This document shows positions 1 through 15,000 of a stretch of DNA of 64,000 nt, piece by piece. Origin of the DNA: Tridacna crocea. Taxonomy: Eukaryota; Mollusca; Bivalvia; Cardiida; Cardiidae. The notes beneath the pieces were generated by a model, which was given only the letters and a program-made list of their open reading frames with translations, did not search any database and had not been told where the DNA came from. The translations under genes were made by a program, and so were the position numbers. Position 1 is the first letter of the stretch. Every line of letters begins with the position of its first letter. The DNA is taken from the NCBI GenBank assembly GCA_943736015.1, contig OX031057.1, forward strand, positions 36,914,501 through 36,978,500, read 5' to 3'.

Positions 1-1475
1 CTTTAAGGAAGTGAACATAGGGAAATACTTTCATAGACAGCATCCCGGGAATTAGAAATTTTTCACATGTGCACTGTGCACAGTGTCAAAGTATGCACAT
101 ATCGGTGAAACCTACATGTATATGAGAATGACTATTCAAACGACAAAAAAGTAGCTCGTATATTAAATGATTTCTACTCTGTGAAAAAGGGTGTTTAAAG
201 GTGGGTATTTAGAATTTTCACATCACACCAAATTAAAAGAATGTATATGTCACTGAAATTTATATGAAAAAACAATACAAATAATCAGTAATTGAGAATC
301 ATAAAATTACAAAAAAAATTTTTTTGGGTGGTATTCCCTTAAAAGGCTACGTAGCCTCTTAAGCTATTTTTAGATTTCCCACCAAAATAAAAAAAAAAGC
401 ATTGTGGGACTGTTAAGTGACTTGCACATGACTGAAGACTATTAAATTCCATAACATAACAAACATGTAATTATTTTCCATAATATCTAGAACTACAGAC
501 GCTATGTTTGAAGCTTCGTCTGTGTATTTCCGGTATGTAAATGGGCAATTTGCTGAGGTAAAAATAGACTGTGTTTCCCTTCAGTGTCGACCTGGGCTGT
601 AGTAAATCTCTAATTTATCTAGTTGTCGGATGGTTTTCAACTACTGGGGTTTAATGAATGAAAATTATAAGGCTTTGGGAGTGTAATGATAATTTTTGTA
701 TTTTTGTAAAATTTCCGTCCCAAAGTCTGAAGGGCCACCTTTAATAGATCTGCAATAATTACCGACCAATGTCAGTCTGCGCAGGCTCACCTTTTTGCCT
801 TTGTTCAATTCTACCTCGTGGTTCAAGAAGTTGTTAAGTAAATGGTTTGTGATATTAGACAACTAGCATGATATTATACATTACAAAGGTGCACGGAAGT
901 CTCTATCTAAGGAGCATGTCCTGTATATAAGACATTTGTGGCTTAAAGTGGGGAACGATGACTGAGGAACAATTACGCTTAATGTTGAGGGGTCGTCTCA
1001 ACACATAATTTAACAAGTTTGTATGGCCAAGGCATTGTGAATGTTTTCTGTCCGTCCAAAGGAGAACATTACAGTTATTTTTTGGATGCCCTGCAGCCTA
1101 GTGGATTAGTTTCTTCTGATATATACTCGTATTAGGAAGGAGATCTTTTTCTGAAACATTGTGAGAAGAGGTGAAAATACCCCGCATGAGTAAAATTTGA
1201 CATAATGTTTTCCACCAGATCAGTGTTTCACACTTCTTTTTAAAGCTGTTTTGATTTGTTGTCTACAACTGATTTCAATTTCCGACAGTCTCAAAATGGT
1301 TGATCAGGGAAAGGGTTAAAAAACATTAACTATGATCAGGATTTAACTTGTTTATGAAAGTACTGAAAACAAACAAAAATTCCCCGGTCTTATATTGTTC
1401 GCTCTCGTTCTACACGTGCACTGCGTGTATACATAAAGAATTGGATTTTGCAATCTAATCACGTGTATAGAAAAG
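1..1475. other. No recognisable feature
   Basis: AT-rich; stops in all frames. Downstream flank of PRDM12 on its 3' side, or intergenic. Confidence 0.6.
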
Positions 1476-1592
1476 TAGGGCAGTGTTCTCACTAGGATTT
1501 TGAAAGTTGGATTCCAGGAATCCAACTCAGACAAAAATTGGATTCCAGACTGAAAAGTTGGATTCCAGCTTGACAAAGTTAGATTCCCATAG
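1476..1592. repeat. TTGGATTCCA short tandem motif cluster
   Basis: About six irregularly spaced copies of TTGGATTCC(A/C) and its near-complement within 110 bp. Confidence 0.7.
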
Positions 1593-3242
1593 CCAGGATA
1601 AATTTTCATACGCGAGAAATAAACATTTAAAAATTGTTAATTTAGATTTCTGTATCATGGAGACATTACATGTATATATTGGCGCAATGGATTACAGAGC
1701 TTTAATAACTTTTCACTATCTCTATCTTTTATCTAAACTATCAAGATGATTCAACAGAATATAGGCTACATATTCTTAAATATTCACACTAATAATGGCA
1801 CCTGTTCTGGACCCATTTTCATGAACATTTGTGAAACCAATTCTTATTTCATATTAATTTGCAATCAGAATTGAATTAGAATTATTTGTTGATATGGACT
1901 ATGATGTTAATCATTTTGCACTGCGTTACTCTGATAATTAGGCTGATCTGGAGCTTTTCTTTTAATCCCCATATATTTTCTTTTTTCAAACTCATTCTCT
2001 GTTACTATCAAACATGTACAATGTATTTCAGTGTTCCTACCTACTTTTTATTTCAAGTGTACATTTACACCCTTTGCTGAAAAACTTGGGATAAGATTTC
2101 ATATTAGAGGGTATGACATAATTATCATGTTTCCGAACTAGAGGTAAAGCAATCCATATTTATGAGTTGCAGGGAAAGCAGGGAAAAAACCTGCTATAAT
2201 AAGATATCTATGTAAATTTACTGCTTAAAATCATTAAAATGCAGAAAAGACAGTCCAAAGTGACTCTGATAAGACGATGTCAAGGAGACATTTTGTTGTG
2301 TCATGGGTTTCCGTGCGTTTTTTTTTTTTTAACCCACGTTTTTCCTCTCTGTTTATTTTTTGAAAGGTATTTCCACATGATTCGATATAAATTTCTCAGT
2401 AAGGATAACAAATAGCAAAACCCCTTATTTTACTCGCGATAAGGGGATAATGGTCTGTTTTGTCCGTGTTTTTTGTTACGTGAGGTCTCGTGTGTAATAA
2501 ACATTTATTATACCAATCGAAAGTCTGTAAAATGATGTACACAACAATTTGCGTGAGTCGGAAAACAGATTTCAGATGATCTAATAGTAAAAAAAAAAAG
2601 AGATTTGACTTTCGAGCCACGTTGTTGGGCAATTTAAAAGATCGACCATTAAAAAAGTTCAGAAAGGTGAAAAGTCACGGACTCAATTATTTTCATAGCA
2701 ACCTCTCGATCACATCACGAGATGATCAATACCCTTCTTTTAATCAACTATATTGACCAATTATCAGCATAAAGTTGTCTGCAATCTGTTGATTGATGAA
2801 TAATTTGCAGATTTCAAACAACATTACGGGGATATGGGTAATAGCTATTTGTTATCCATTGTGTAACGGGTACTGGGCAAGTGATAAGGAATGACGCATT
2901 TCCATTGGTCATTAGTTTCCCAGGTAGCCACGCCTACCTCTTCGACTACCCGACTTTGGAGATTACCTAAACATGTGAGAATTTTCCGCCTCGCTAAACA
3001 TCTTGTAAACAATCAAATGATAAACTAATCAAGCCAAACACCGTAAATTACAAGTTATATACGATCCCTGATTAAGCTGAGCAGCTGGTTTTGGACGCGT
3101 GTCTTAAAAAAAATTGTCGTCCGGTGGAATCCTTTGTTAGGATTTTTTGTCGTCCGCGGGGAAAAGTTGTCGTCTCAGACGACAGTATTGGAGTTTCCGA
3201 GAACTCTGGTAGGGGTCATTTTATTTTAAAATATTATCAAAA
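1593..3242. other. No recognisable feature
   Basis: AT-rich intergenic sequence; no convincing exon, palindrome or known repeat seen. Confidence 0.55.
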
Positions 3243-3471
3243 TTATCTCATTACCACACAATCCCTACTTTTGACGCCCCTGAGAAAGAAGCCTTTTGAA
3301 AACCCTGTGGGAAAAGGAGAAAATGCTGGTAACCAGCATTTTCTCCTTTTCCCACAGTGTTTTCTACCCTTCCCAGAACAAATTTAAATTTTTTAGGCAC
3401 ATTTATTTTGTCGTCTGCAAATGCTTTCAATTTGGACCAGTCTAAATTTTTCTCGTGTGGTAATGGGTTAT
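3243..3471 (-). mobile_element. TTAA hairpin MITE, type 1
   Basis: Family layout: TTAA or a near variant, then CTC/CCC-WTTACC at each end, a ~70-nt central hairpin (arm GAAAACATTGTGGGAAAAGG, then AGAAAATGCTGG) and conserved non-palindromic flanks (GTCGTCTGCAAATGCTTTC, GGACCAGTC). Here the flanks are TTAT on both sides and the loop centre is CTGGTAACCAG. Confidence 0.9.
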
Positions 3472-5896
3472 GGCCGAGGATACAAATATGATACATACTG
3501 TTGATTTATGTTCAATCAAATAAACACTTACATACAAGCATTCATGTCACTATCTTCCATTTTCTTTTGGTAATATCGACAAATTATGTACACAATATGC
3601 ACGAGCAAGTGACTTAGCGAAACGACACAATATCATCGTGCTATTTGGGCTGCGCTGCAGTCCATTTTTGCGTAGCTAAAACTGTGTAGCAAATCGTACT
3701 CGTAAATACAATGACTATCAAAAGTGAATTCATGAGTATATTACCTACGGGCGGGTACATTTCTTTACCAAAATGATATGAAAGAAAATATTTCACACAA
3801 TGGATTTGTTATATTCATTTTAATTACCTGGAAGGGCTACATATTATAATTGCACTTTCCGTAACAAATGTCTCAACGAAAACTTGAAAACTAATCAAGC
3901 CAATTGGATGAAACTTCACACAGAATGATTGGGAATAACAAGAAAATGTGACACACCCAGAAATATTTCTCCCCTTTTCCAAGGCCGTCGGAAGCGGTCC
4001 GGCCATGGCCGGACCAAATTTTTTCGGCCGAAAATGAAAAATGGCCGGACCAATTTTCGAAAAAATGCGTAATATAAACCTCAAAAAATGCGCCAGAATG
4101 CACCAGAGAGCGTCTTATTTTCAAAATTTTGCCGGGGAAGCATGCCCCCGGACCCCCCTAGGACGGCTTCGCGACTTTGTCGCTCGCCTTACTGGCCTGA
4201 CCAAATGAAAATTCCTTCCGACGTGCCTGTTTTCAAGGTCACAGTTGAAGGTCTTTGTCGTTTGGGCATTCATTGCTCTGTATCATTACGTGTTTGCTTT
4301 CAAGTATTCTTTGACTTATTAATACTATCGGAATGGACAGGTACATGAGTTCGAAAATATTCATTTTCGTTCCATTTGTTAGCGCTTCTAGACCAACTGC
4401 ATGAAGAAAGTGTTAAACTATTTTGCCTTAATTGTTGTAAGTTTTACTGTGGATGAGAGCTTGACAGGGACATGCACTTACATTCAACTACAGACTGTTT
4501 GCTTCTGACGAAAATTACAACAGGGTGGAAATGTGTTTTAAATACATGTACTTCCTACACACATATATACCAGTTCGTAGAGTTGTGTGGTGAGACACTT
4601 TAAAAACCTCTAAGATAACTTTATATTTTGATTATTACATCCCAAGGTCAAACAGAAACCGGTTTGTATTGACTGTAATTTGAACATGATCTTATCCTAC
4701 ATTTATCATGTTATCTTCATTATATAAGTATATGGACAGATTCGTGCTCTGCTTCCATGTTTTTATTTGAAACCTAAAAGATATATGACATGGCTTTCAA
4801 TCCAAGAGAGAGAGAGAGATGAGAGAGTTTGAGTTGATGTATTTTTGGAACAAAATATCCTGGAGGTTGGGGTATTGACAAAACATGGAATAGAGCGACC
4901 TAAAATGGAGCCACAGGTACAATATTATCCAGGATATAGAAGGCAGTATACATACGCAGATTATCTGTGACAATTCTTGTGTTAATCGTTATTTAGAAAC
5001 TAGTTTTATAGGTCACAAAAACGATGGGCATCAATTTCGAATGATGCGACAAGTGGACACAGAATTTCCAAATAACAGAAATAACAGTGTCCTATAGGGG
5101 GATAAAATCTATCCGAACAGATACCCTTTAATGGCCCCTATAACAGTGCACAATTATACAAAATGGACATATGAACTAAGCTAAACTGTAGTAAAAAATA
5201 TTAGGTGTATTAGGTGTATTACAATATATAGGGTTGTTATAAAATATTAAGTCACTGAGCTAATAACATATAAGTCAGTCGGTGGTGTGATGAAAAGCAA
5301 GGGAAATGTTTTGCCTCTTGTTGAACATATTTGTGGTGGACTAGTGTGTCATAGAAAGAAGGATTCACAACTTACATGTAAATTTCATTGACACTGATTT
5401 GAGTAGGAAACAGCAAACATAGTGAATGCTACGCACCTGTGGTATTCGTAACTTTTGTAGATCATTTTGAGATTGTCCCTAGATTTACTGTCCCCGATCC
5501 TCTATCCCTTTTCCTCAGCTTAAGCCGCAAATGTCTATAACCAGTTGTTTCTTGGGTCCTGAAATTGACTTTGTTTCTTCTGAAGTTAACATGATGAACA
5601 TGAAATCATAATGAATACTTTTTCCCTTTTAAGAATACTCGAAAGCTAAAGTTGAAAGAATGTTATGAAATTGGAATGAAACAGAACTTTTTTTTCGTTT
5701 TATATTAATTTCTGTCAATCTTATGTTGTCCTTTCTGATCTGGAGCTGTCATTAGAATGTCTCTTGCAGCACGTTTCTTTTCTTTTTCATTTTCTCATGC
5801 CTTTCCTTTGAATTATTGACCATAATTATTCCTGTCTGCTTGGCTGAATAACAAACATTTCAATATAATTTAGTTTTGTTATCATTTTCCCTCTAT
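3472..5896. other. Intergenic; possible repeat at 3960-4340, otherwise nothing seen
   Basis: 3960-4340 is GC-rich relative to its surroundings (CGGTCCGGCCATGGCCGG, CATGCCCCCGGACCCCCCTA) and looks like part of a repeat, but no element ends were found. The last part contains the PRDM12 3' UTR; its polyadenylation site was not identified. Confidence 0.5.
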
Positions 5897-6084
5897 TTAG
5901 TCACTCACTTCAATTTCGGATGGTTCCGCGTCTGAATCCACAGTTCCTGTTCCCGCATTGTTTGAAGTCTTATTATCTGTTAAAGGCAGTGAAGGTCTGT
6001 GGGTGGAACTTCGTTCATGTGCTCTAAGACCAGCCAGTTGTGAATACGAGCTTTTACAACTGGCACATTTATACGGCTTCTCTC
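5897..6084 (-). CDS. PRDM12: PRDM12 exon 6 (zinc finger 3 and C-terminus)
   Basis: Acceptor TTTTCACAG. The exon completes the HTGEKPYKC linker and encodes finger 3 ([16 protein letters not shown], with H-x5-H spacing as in human PRDM12). A 33-residue polar, acidic tail ends in SEIEVSD and a TAA at 5897-5899. There is no poly-alanine tract. Confidence 0.96.
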
Positions 6085-9000
6085 CTGTGAAAATAGAAAT
6101 GCAGTAACTCTAAAAAACGTGTTAACTCATTACCACACGAGAAAATTTTGGACTGGTCCAAATTGAAAGCATTTGCAGATGACAAAATAAAGGTGACTGA
6201 AAAATATAAATTTGTTCTGGAAAGGGTAGAAAACACTGTGGGAAAAGGAGAAAATGCTGGTTACCAGCATTTTCTCCTTTTCCCACATTGTTTTCCAAAG
6301 GCTTCTTTCTCAGGGGCGTCAAAAGTAGGGATTGAGTGGTAATGGGTCAAATGCATCTGAAAAAGTATTATTATCAATCTAAGGTAGGTGTCACCTTTTA
6401 CTTTTACTCTTTTTTTTTCTCAATAAATTTGGATCTATTTGCTTTCAACATTACAAATATCACCATGATTTGTATTCATGATCTCTGTACAGCTTACCTT
6501 AATTATTGTATGTTACTGTATTATTATTTCATTTTGTAGGACGAGACAGTATAGTTTCAGTCCAGAAAGTATTGGAAAAAAAAAGATTGTGTATGATTTA
6601 ATGATTTTCTTCCTAGTGTTGCTTTTTTTCGTTTGGGTTATTTGTCACAATGCATATAACATTTCAGCGCCACAGGCACAGACAATGGCCTTAGAGGGGC
6701 TATAGATTAAGGTCATACTGTAAATCATACATAAATATATGTATATGTGCTGTGATAATGTACAACTTCAAAAAATAAATGTCAATTCAGTTGGCTTAAC
6801 TGTAGAGAAAGCGTAGACTGATCTTGTTTCTATACACAGTCCGCCTGTTTAGTCAAGCAGATGATATAAGTATCTCTTTTAGTTACCTTGGATTGTATTT
6901 TCGCCGTCGAATAAGTCACGTTCTGTGAAAAGCGGGTTTGATATATTTACAAAAAGTATCGACTCAGGTTATTGCGCAGTCCGGAACTTTGAAGAATCTC
7001 CCCCCACCTCCCCCCGAAGGATCTCGGGACTTGTAGGCAAATCATTAACTTATCCAGAAGGAAAATGGCAAACGAGAAATAGAGGTTTGAACAAACTTAA
7101 TAGATACGGTATAATAATGATATCTTCCCCGTTGGTAAAGATAGTTGCATTTGAATGTATGCTATTGTTTTTTTTTTGTTAAGAAGTTTATCTCGGTAGA
7201 TGTTTTAAACCCACATCTAAACTTGAAGTGTTTTGGTAAAGGAAATAAGAAGTACTTGGGCAAATCTGCAATTTTACCGTCTGGCAGAGTTAAAGTGGAC
7301 ATAAAAGTTGAGACGTACCTGTGTGCAATCGAACATGATTCCTCAAGGTAGAAGATTGGCTGAATTTTCTCCCACAGAACTGACAGATGAATGGTTTTTC
7401 TAGGGTGTGAATGCGCATGTGCGACCGGAGGTTGCTCCTTGAGTTAAAGCCTCGTTTGCACAACACGCACCGCCATTTTCCTTCCACTTGATTTACTGGT
7501 ATATCTTCACAGTTCGTCACATTTCGAGCTGGATGATATGGAATAAAAAAGTTAGAGACAGATACCTTTTCATTATTGATACTCTTAACTGAAAAGTTAC
7601 AACGACAATTGTGTCGTTATCTTGGTGCGTATTTATTTGAAACGATTGTTCTATTTTCAAACTCTTGTCAAGTACTAGTATGCCCCAACCATTCCAAAAT
7701 TCGTCTTTGTAATAGCTCTACTTCTACAAAGCAACGCGAATTTCTGAAATTCTAAACCATTTGGCTAAGCCATTTAGAAACTTCGTTCCTTTAAATCTTG
7801 GTAATTTATAGAAACTAGACGTAGAATGCTATTAAGAATGGTTGGTGAATACGGGCCCTGATTGGCTGAAACAGCATTAGTAAATGCGAATTTGCAGACA
7901 TTGACAAGCAAGACCAGAATAGAGACGACATCGTGAATGTGACCCCTCCCATCCCTCCCCCGCTTTCATCCCTCCCCCCATCAAAAAAAAGAAAGAAAGG
8001 AAAAATGAGTTTGGAAGGGTAAAATACACGGCATGGTTATCACCATTTTCTTTTTCTCCTCGATGGTTTTATACAGTAGGCAAATTTGCAATTTCAGCTG
8101 TTAAGCCTCAGACGCGACTCACTAACCTTTTGCAGACTGAGTGTAGGTTAAGATCCGACTGTAAGGACGTGCGGTCTGATCTTCGGATTACACTGTCGAA
8201 CATATTTTCCGTCCAAAATACGAATACGTTTGAAATATCAAATTTAGGCTTTCATTGTCGGTTGCAGTTGGTTACTCCATCTATTTTTATATGACCTGGG
8301 CCCGTATTCACCAACCATTCTTAAGAACGTTCTTGGTCTCAGTCTGCAGAATTTTCTAAATTTGACAGTAACACAACTTCTGATTGGCTAAACCAAATGG
8401 TTTAGCCAATCAGAAGTTGTATTACTTTCAAACATAGAAAATCTTGGAGAATAAGACCAAGAATATTCTTAAGAATGGTTTGTGAATACAGGCCCAGATA
8501 TGACATCATCATGCTTCTATGGATGTATATACGATTCCACATAATCGAAGCGGAATAATGATTGATTAACAATTCAACAGATGTTTTTACCATACCCGTG
8601 GGAGTGTCTCATAGTGTCGCGACCTGTCAGATAGTTTGTCTTTGAAATCAAAATAAAGATTTGAAGTTAGAAGAAGGTCCTTTAGCTTTAGTGGTTTGCT
8701 GACATTTCTTTCCCTTTGTCCTTTGTAAAATCTGTTCAACCCTATATTTTATTTATTGGCCTGATCTTGGTCTACAGAGGCCGGTGTAATGCAGAGAAAT
8801 GACCTAAATTACAAAATGACCTACGGGCCTTTTCTCGACGTAGAGGAATGACCCATGAGTCATTTCTACACGTAGAGAAATGACCCATGGGTCATTCCTC
8901 TACGTCGAGAAATGACCGTGGGTCATTTTGTAATGGGGGTCATTTCTCTGCATTACACCACCCCATTACAAAATAATACTTTAGTTTAAATATATTTAGT

Positions 9001-12000
9001 TTGCATCGATTGAGAAACACGTTCTTACAACTTATACTAATCTCTCTCGATTCAGCTACAAAATGATAGATTCACAGAAAGGACCTACCTATCTCTTCTC
9101 TCTTGGGTTTCACCGAGTGTGGTTCGCTTTTAGAAAAAGGCATGCCCATATACATTGAGTAGGTCTTTCCGTACCATACAAGTAACTCCTCTCTCGGCTT
9201 TATGTCCTGAAAAATCCACATCGTAAAACATTTACGAAAGAATCCCGAGTTGTAAAATTCTCCATAGAAGAATTTAACCCTTTACTCCATAGATACTCAT
9301 TTCTTGTAGGAGCCTTTGGAAAATATTGTGGCAAAAGGTGAAATTGCTCGTGGCGAGCAATTTCACCTTTAGCCACAATGTTTTCTGTGCTATCAAAAGG
9401 TATCATATACACATAAGAAACGGCTTCATCCTTGCTGTTATTTAGGGTCAGTCAGAGATATCATAGAAATGCCTTATGGGGTAAAGAGTTAATTGAAAAC
9501 ATTGTCGGAGTAGAAGGAAATGTTGGTAACTAGTATTTTCTCCTTTCCCACAACGTTCTCTCTACCTTGTAAGTAAATTTCGATCATTTAAGTCTAAAAC
9601 TGATTGAATCTGAACTTTTGTCATCTGGTAGAAAGTGAAACAATAGAGTTTATTTCATCAGCTTGTGGTTAATATGGGGAAATATTTGCCGAAAATGGGA
9701 AAGGTGTGCAAAAATAACGAGTGCCGTAAGGCACGAGTTATTTTCGCGGTCTTTTCCCTTTTTCGGCAAATACTTCCCCATATTAACCACAAGCTGATGA
9801 AATAAATTATATATTATATTTTATCTGATTATGTTGTCAACGAATGCCACTTTTAAACCTAGTGATCTCAAGTCAATTAAACGGATAACCGATATTTTAA
9901 AAAAAAGTAGTTCTAGATTTTCGACAGGAGGAAAATATTCACTCTGACGGGGAAATAGCTCTTTACAGGCAGTATGTGTTTTCTTGCATTTATTTTTTCG
10001 TTGCACATTAACTCATTACCGAACGACAATCTTTAAGGCTTGTCCGAATTGAAAGCATTTGCAGACGACAAAATAATAGTGACTGAAATTTGAAAGTTGT
10101 TTTGTAAAGGATAGAAAACAAAGTGGGAAAAAGGAGACAATGCTGGTTACCAGCATTTTCTCCTTTTCCAACGATGTTTTTCTAAAGGTTTCTTTCTCAG
10201 AATTGTCAAGAGTAGGGATTTTGTGGTGATGGGTTAAAACAAAGGATAACCTGTTATACATAAGATTTAACCAGAAATGTCGCACACCTACCCTCGTTGC
10301 ACGATAATAAACGTTGCTTCCTTTCTGTATCACTTCCAAGTTTTGTTCTCTATCCGTCCGTGCGCACTGCACGTAGGCAAGCCAGTTTTTGGTTGGATGT
10401 CGTCCGCCGTCTATATATGCCACTAGTGTGCCGTTCTCGTCTAGTATCTATTGAAAGATAAACTGTCAGAGTTGTAAGATATCTTCTATTTTGACGGTTT
10501 ACTTCAAAAACCTCGTAAGTACAGTTTGTAACAAGCTGTAGTTACGAAGTTTTCAAAGTAAATCGACGATTTGTTTCACGCTTCTCGGTAATTTATATAA
10601 CGAAATAATAGTAAATTATAAGGCTTTGAAATTCGTAGTCACAACCAGTTAAATTTAGCAATTTCATAGCAACCAGTGAGGAACTACATATAGATTCTTG
10701 CACCATATTCATAAGTTTGCCTTGTCAAATGCATCAAACCTATTTCAGATATTGATTATATCCAATTTAGAATATTTATTATTCCATTTAAATTCAGGAT
10801 TTTTTGGAATGTAAATAAATGGTAGAGACTTATGATACTAACCAGACGGATATATTTGGCAATCGAAAGATTAAAAATCAAAGAAATGCCAATTTAAAGC
10901 TACATTTTTGTCTTTCTTTAAATAAGTCACAGAACGCGATTCCCTCCCAAATCAATTAAGAACAATTTTGTCATAATTCTGCAGGGTCTGCATTCACCAA
11001 CCATTCTTTAGAACTTTCTTGGCCTTATTCTTCAAGATTTCCTGGCTGTGAAAGTAAAAGAACCATTTGGTTTAGCCAGTCAGAAGTTCTGTTACTTTCA
11101 CATTGACAAAATTCTGAAGAATAAGACTCAGAGTGTTCTGAAGAATGTTTGGTGAATGCGGCCGGATCTATACCAAGGAACTAGTGATTTTGGTTCTTTT
11201 GTGAAATGGTATACCATTTTTACTGTACTGCGTTCCCCCCCGGCTGTGCACCACGGAGAATTTCCGAAAACAACTTGGAATGATTTTGATGAAAGTCATG
11301 GCAAAAAAGGGTTTGAAGGATGAAAGAAACAGCATGTTCTTTTTCCTATTTTTTTTTTCGGTGAAAGATCGAAATTTATATCATTGAGAGAACATCATTG
11401 GTAATATTTTCACGAGCTGTGTTACCGATCATGATCAATAAATGACATAAAATTCGTTCTGTCACCGGAAAATAAAACGAATATCCTCTATACGGCTTGC
11501 AGCACGCGAAAACGGGCATTGGGACATTTGCGTAAAGTGTCGTCTCGAATCAGCCTGCGCATTCCACGCAGGCTAATCCGAAACGACACTTTCCTTTTAT
11601 ATGTAATTTTCTGTTTTGCACAAGTCTACTGTAGCAAAAAATCCAATGTAATCGTAAAGTGCCGTCTCGGATTAGCCTGCGCGGACTGCGCAGGCTGATC
11701 CGAGACGACACTCTACGCAAATGTGATGGATCATCCCAAGCAACTCAACATGGTATCATGGATCCATAAAAGCTATTTTTCTGGCAACCAACTGAATCAT
11801 AAGGTAAACTGGTCTTTTGACATGCAGATTTTTTGTCCAACCCAGAACAGCCTGCAAGGACTGCACAGGCTGATCTGAGTCGGCACTTTTTGCAGATGCA
11901 TTAAACCTTCTTTTTACAGAGCATAGCTGATATAAAATAGGTCACTTTCTTCCCCGAAATATTATCCGTAATTCATTCGTCTATTAGTAATAGTAATAAT

Positions 12001-15000
12001 AATAATATTAATGATAATAATAATAATAAGAAGAAGAATGATGATGATAATGATGATACTTATACTACTTATGATAATAATGATAACAATAATAATAATA
12101 ATAATAATAATAATAATCATCATCATCATCATCATCATCGGGATATTTCTTACCCTTAACCTGGTAAATACATTCAGTTATATGAGACTTTCTAATCGAT
12201 ACTAAAAACCCAAATGTTGCTATTTCAATGTAATTTTTGGAAGGGGGATGTCTTCTTGTCGAGCGATAAAGATGCAACATCAGATTTCACGTTCTGTGCA
12301 GTCTGATCTTGATCTTCATTGTCTTGGGCTTACCAGTCTCAGGGTTAGGTAAAAAACAACTCTATATGCTCTATTTTTTTTATCATTCTTCGATTGTACT
12401 CCTTTTTCCATTTATCTGTCAATCGATCCATCCATTTATTCATCTTTTTATTCATCTATCGATCAATTGATTGCTCCATCGATCCATTCATTTAATGCAT
12501 GGATCCAGTCGATCCATCCATCGATCCATCGATCTACCCATCGATTCGTTTATCCATCCATCCATCTTACCTCCCAGGCATTAGTGGACACGTTAAATCT
12601 CCTGTCAGGAAACTTGGATAGCATTCTGCCGGAAAAAGGCCCCATTTCCGTCCCTTCTTTTAACAGACATGTGCTGAATACCCCATGTTTCTCTCCGGGG
12701 ATCGATGACGGAAGAATACGAATTTCCTTGGGTACGAAATTGTCTTGAAAATCTGGTTAAAAAAAAGCAAATGAAAAATAACAAAATCTTAACTCACATG
12801 GTTGCTTTTTTGCAACCTTCTACAGGATTGATTGATTGATTGATTGATAGATCGCTGGATTGATTGATTTGTTGTTTGATTGATTGGTTGATTGACTGAT
12901 TGACTGACTGACTGATGATTACTCTTAAGGTAGTAGACCCCTAATACCTGCTGCATTGCATAAAGTTTTCTTGATAGTTGATAAATACAGATTTATACAA
13001 GTATAGTACTTTTGCACATTTTTAACGGACCAGAAATTTCTTTATGCCTATCTTGCAATTATTTGTAGATACTTTTGTTAGTTTCCAGAAAAGGGAGGTA
13101 ATTACTATCTCTTCCTGTAATGAATAATTAGTGGTTTTAGATTTATAAATGATAATTCTAGAAAAAAAAAAACAAAAAGGGAAAAGTGGCTTGGTTAACT
13201 CGTTACCACACAATCCCTACTTTTGACGCCCCTGAGAAAGAAGCCTTTAGAAAACACTGTGGGAAAAGGAGAAAATGCTGGTAACCAGCATTTTCTCCTT
13301 TTCCAACAGTGTTTTCTACCCTTCCGAGAAGAAATTTCAATTTTTCAGTCACCTTTATTTTGTCGTCTGCAAATGCTTTCAATTTGGACTAGTGTAAAAT
13401 TTTCTTGTGTGGTAAAGAGTTAAAAAAGTACATTAAAACTCTTTTTTAATCATTACAAATTTTGTAGGATGATATCATTGTGGAAATAGCTGTTTTCTAT
13501 TAGGGGTCTACTACTTTAAGAAATTAAAAATGAAAGACTAGGAATATATAACAAGTACAGAAAGATGTTAAAAATGTCGAAGGTTCTCAAAAACAAAGCG
13601 CCTTTGTGTCGAAAACTTTTTTTACTTTTTAGTAAGAGGTTTAAAATTTGTAGACTACTTTTTTAAAGTTTTGCAAAGATTCTCGTTCCCCTAGTTAAAA
13701 CGATAAAGAATTTAAAAAGTGAAAATTGAAAACGCATGATGAAGTGCGAAAAGCATTGAGGCCGTTCAGAGCCATATGTTAATGCTAATAAAGAGAATGC
13801 GGGCACTTAGCACTTCTGTCGTCCCCGAGTCATTACGAGCCCCTATAACAGGATGTAGATTACGCCCATTATGTATTCATAACGTTTGTTCAAGTACTGC
13901 TTTAACCCTTTGCAAAACAATCTAATATTTTAATGACATTAACGAAGAAGATTTTTTAAAAAACATCGTTGGAAAAGGAGAAAATGCTGGTAACCAGCAT
14001 TTTCTCCTTTCCCACGACGTTTTCGATTCTTTTAGAGAAAACCCCATCATCTGAGTCACGTTTAATTTGTCGTCTGATATATTTTTTTCAATTTTGGCAG
14101 GATTAAGATTTGTTCTTTAGTAGTGAGTTAAATCTTCCCCTGTTGAGATTTATCGTGATACGATCGCAAATAAATGTCACACTCAGATTTGCTCAGCCGT
14201 TAACAAATTTGCAGCAGACAGTTTTGATGACATCCCTGAAAGATATGGGAAATCGACGTGCATCATCCATTGTCCTTGCCCTCTAGTTTTATTTTTCTTT
14301 CTCTTTTTCTTTTTAAACAGCCCTGAGGAGAAAGGTTTATGAAAACATTGCGGGAAAAGGAGAAACTGCTGGTAAACAGCATATTCTTCTCATTCCACCA
14401 TCTTCTAACCACAAATCTCATAACCTGACCCATGTTTAATCGTCTCCAAAACAAGTCCGACAAAGCTTTTGAAAACATTGTGAAAGAAGGAGAAAGTGCC
14501 GGTGGCAGGAATTTTCTCCTTTCCCAACAATATTACTAATTTCTTTTGTCAAAATGTATTCATCCCGTTTTATACAATAAAGGCAAACCGCTTTTACACT
14601 CTTAAAATGTTAAAAGGCTCTGTAATTTCTTGTGCTTTCTACATGTGAACCATATTTTGTGAAAACGGGTCTTAAGGTAAGACCTGTGTAATGGAAAACA
14701 GCTATTTCCACTAAAATATCATCCTGAAAAATTAGCTTTAATTAAAAATGAGTATTATTGAACTACTTTCACCGATTCGTTTCCTTCTTTGAATTATCAT
14801 TTATAAATCTAAAACCACTATATTCTCAATTCAAAAAGAGATAGTAATTACCTCCCTTTTCAGAAAAATAACAAAAGTATCAAAAAGAAAAAAATCAAGA
14901 TAGACATAAACGGAATTTCTGATCCTTTAGAAATGCGCAAAGATATTATTTCTGCATAAATCCTTATTTATTCTCATTTATCAACCAATTAGAACTTTTG

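Noticed and set aside
3960-4340. GC-rich block as a gene exon or CpG island
   Set aside because: Contains CATGCCCCCGGACCCCCC-type repeat text and no splice-bounded frame; more likely repeat DNA, but without ends.
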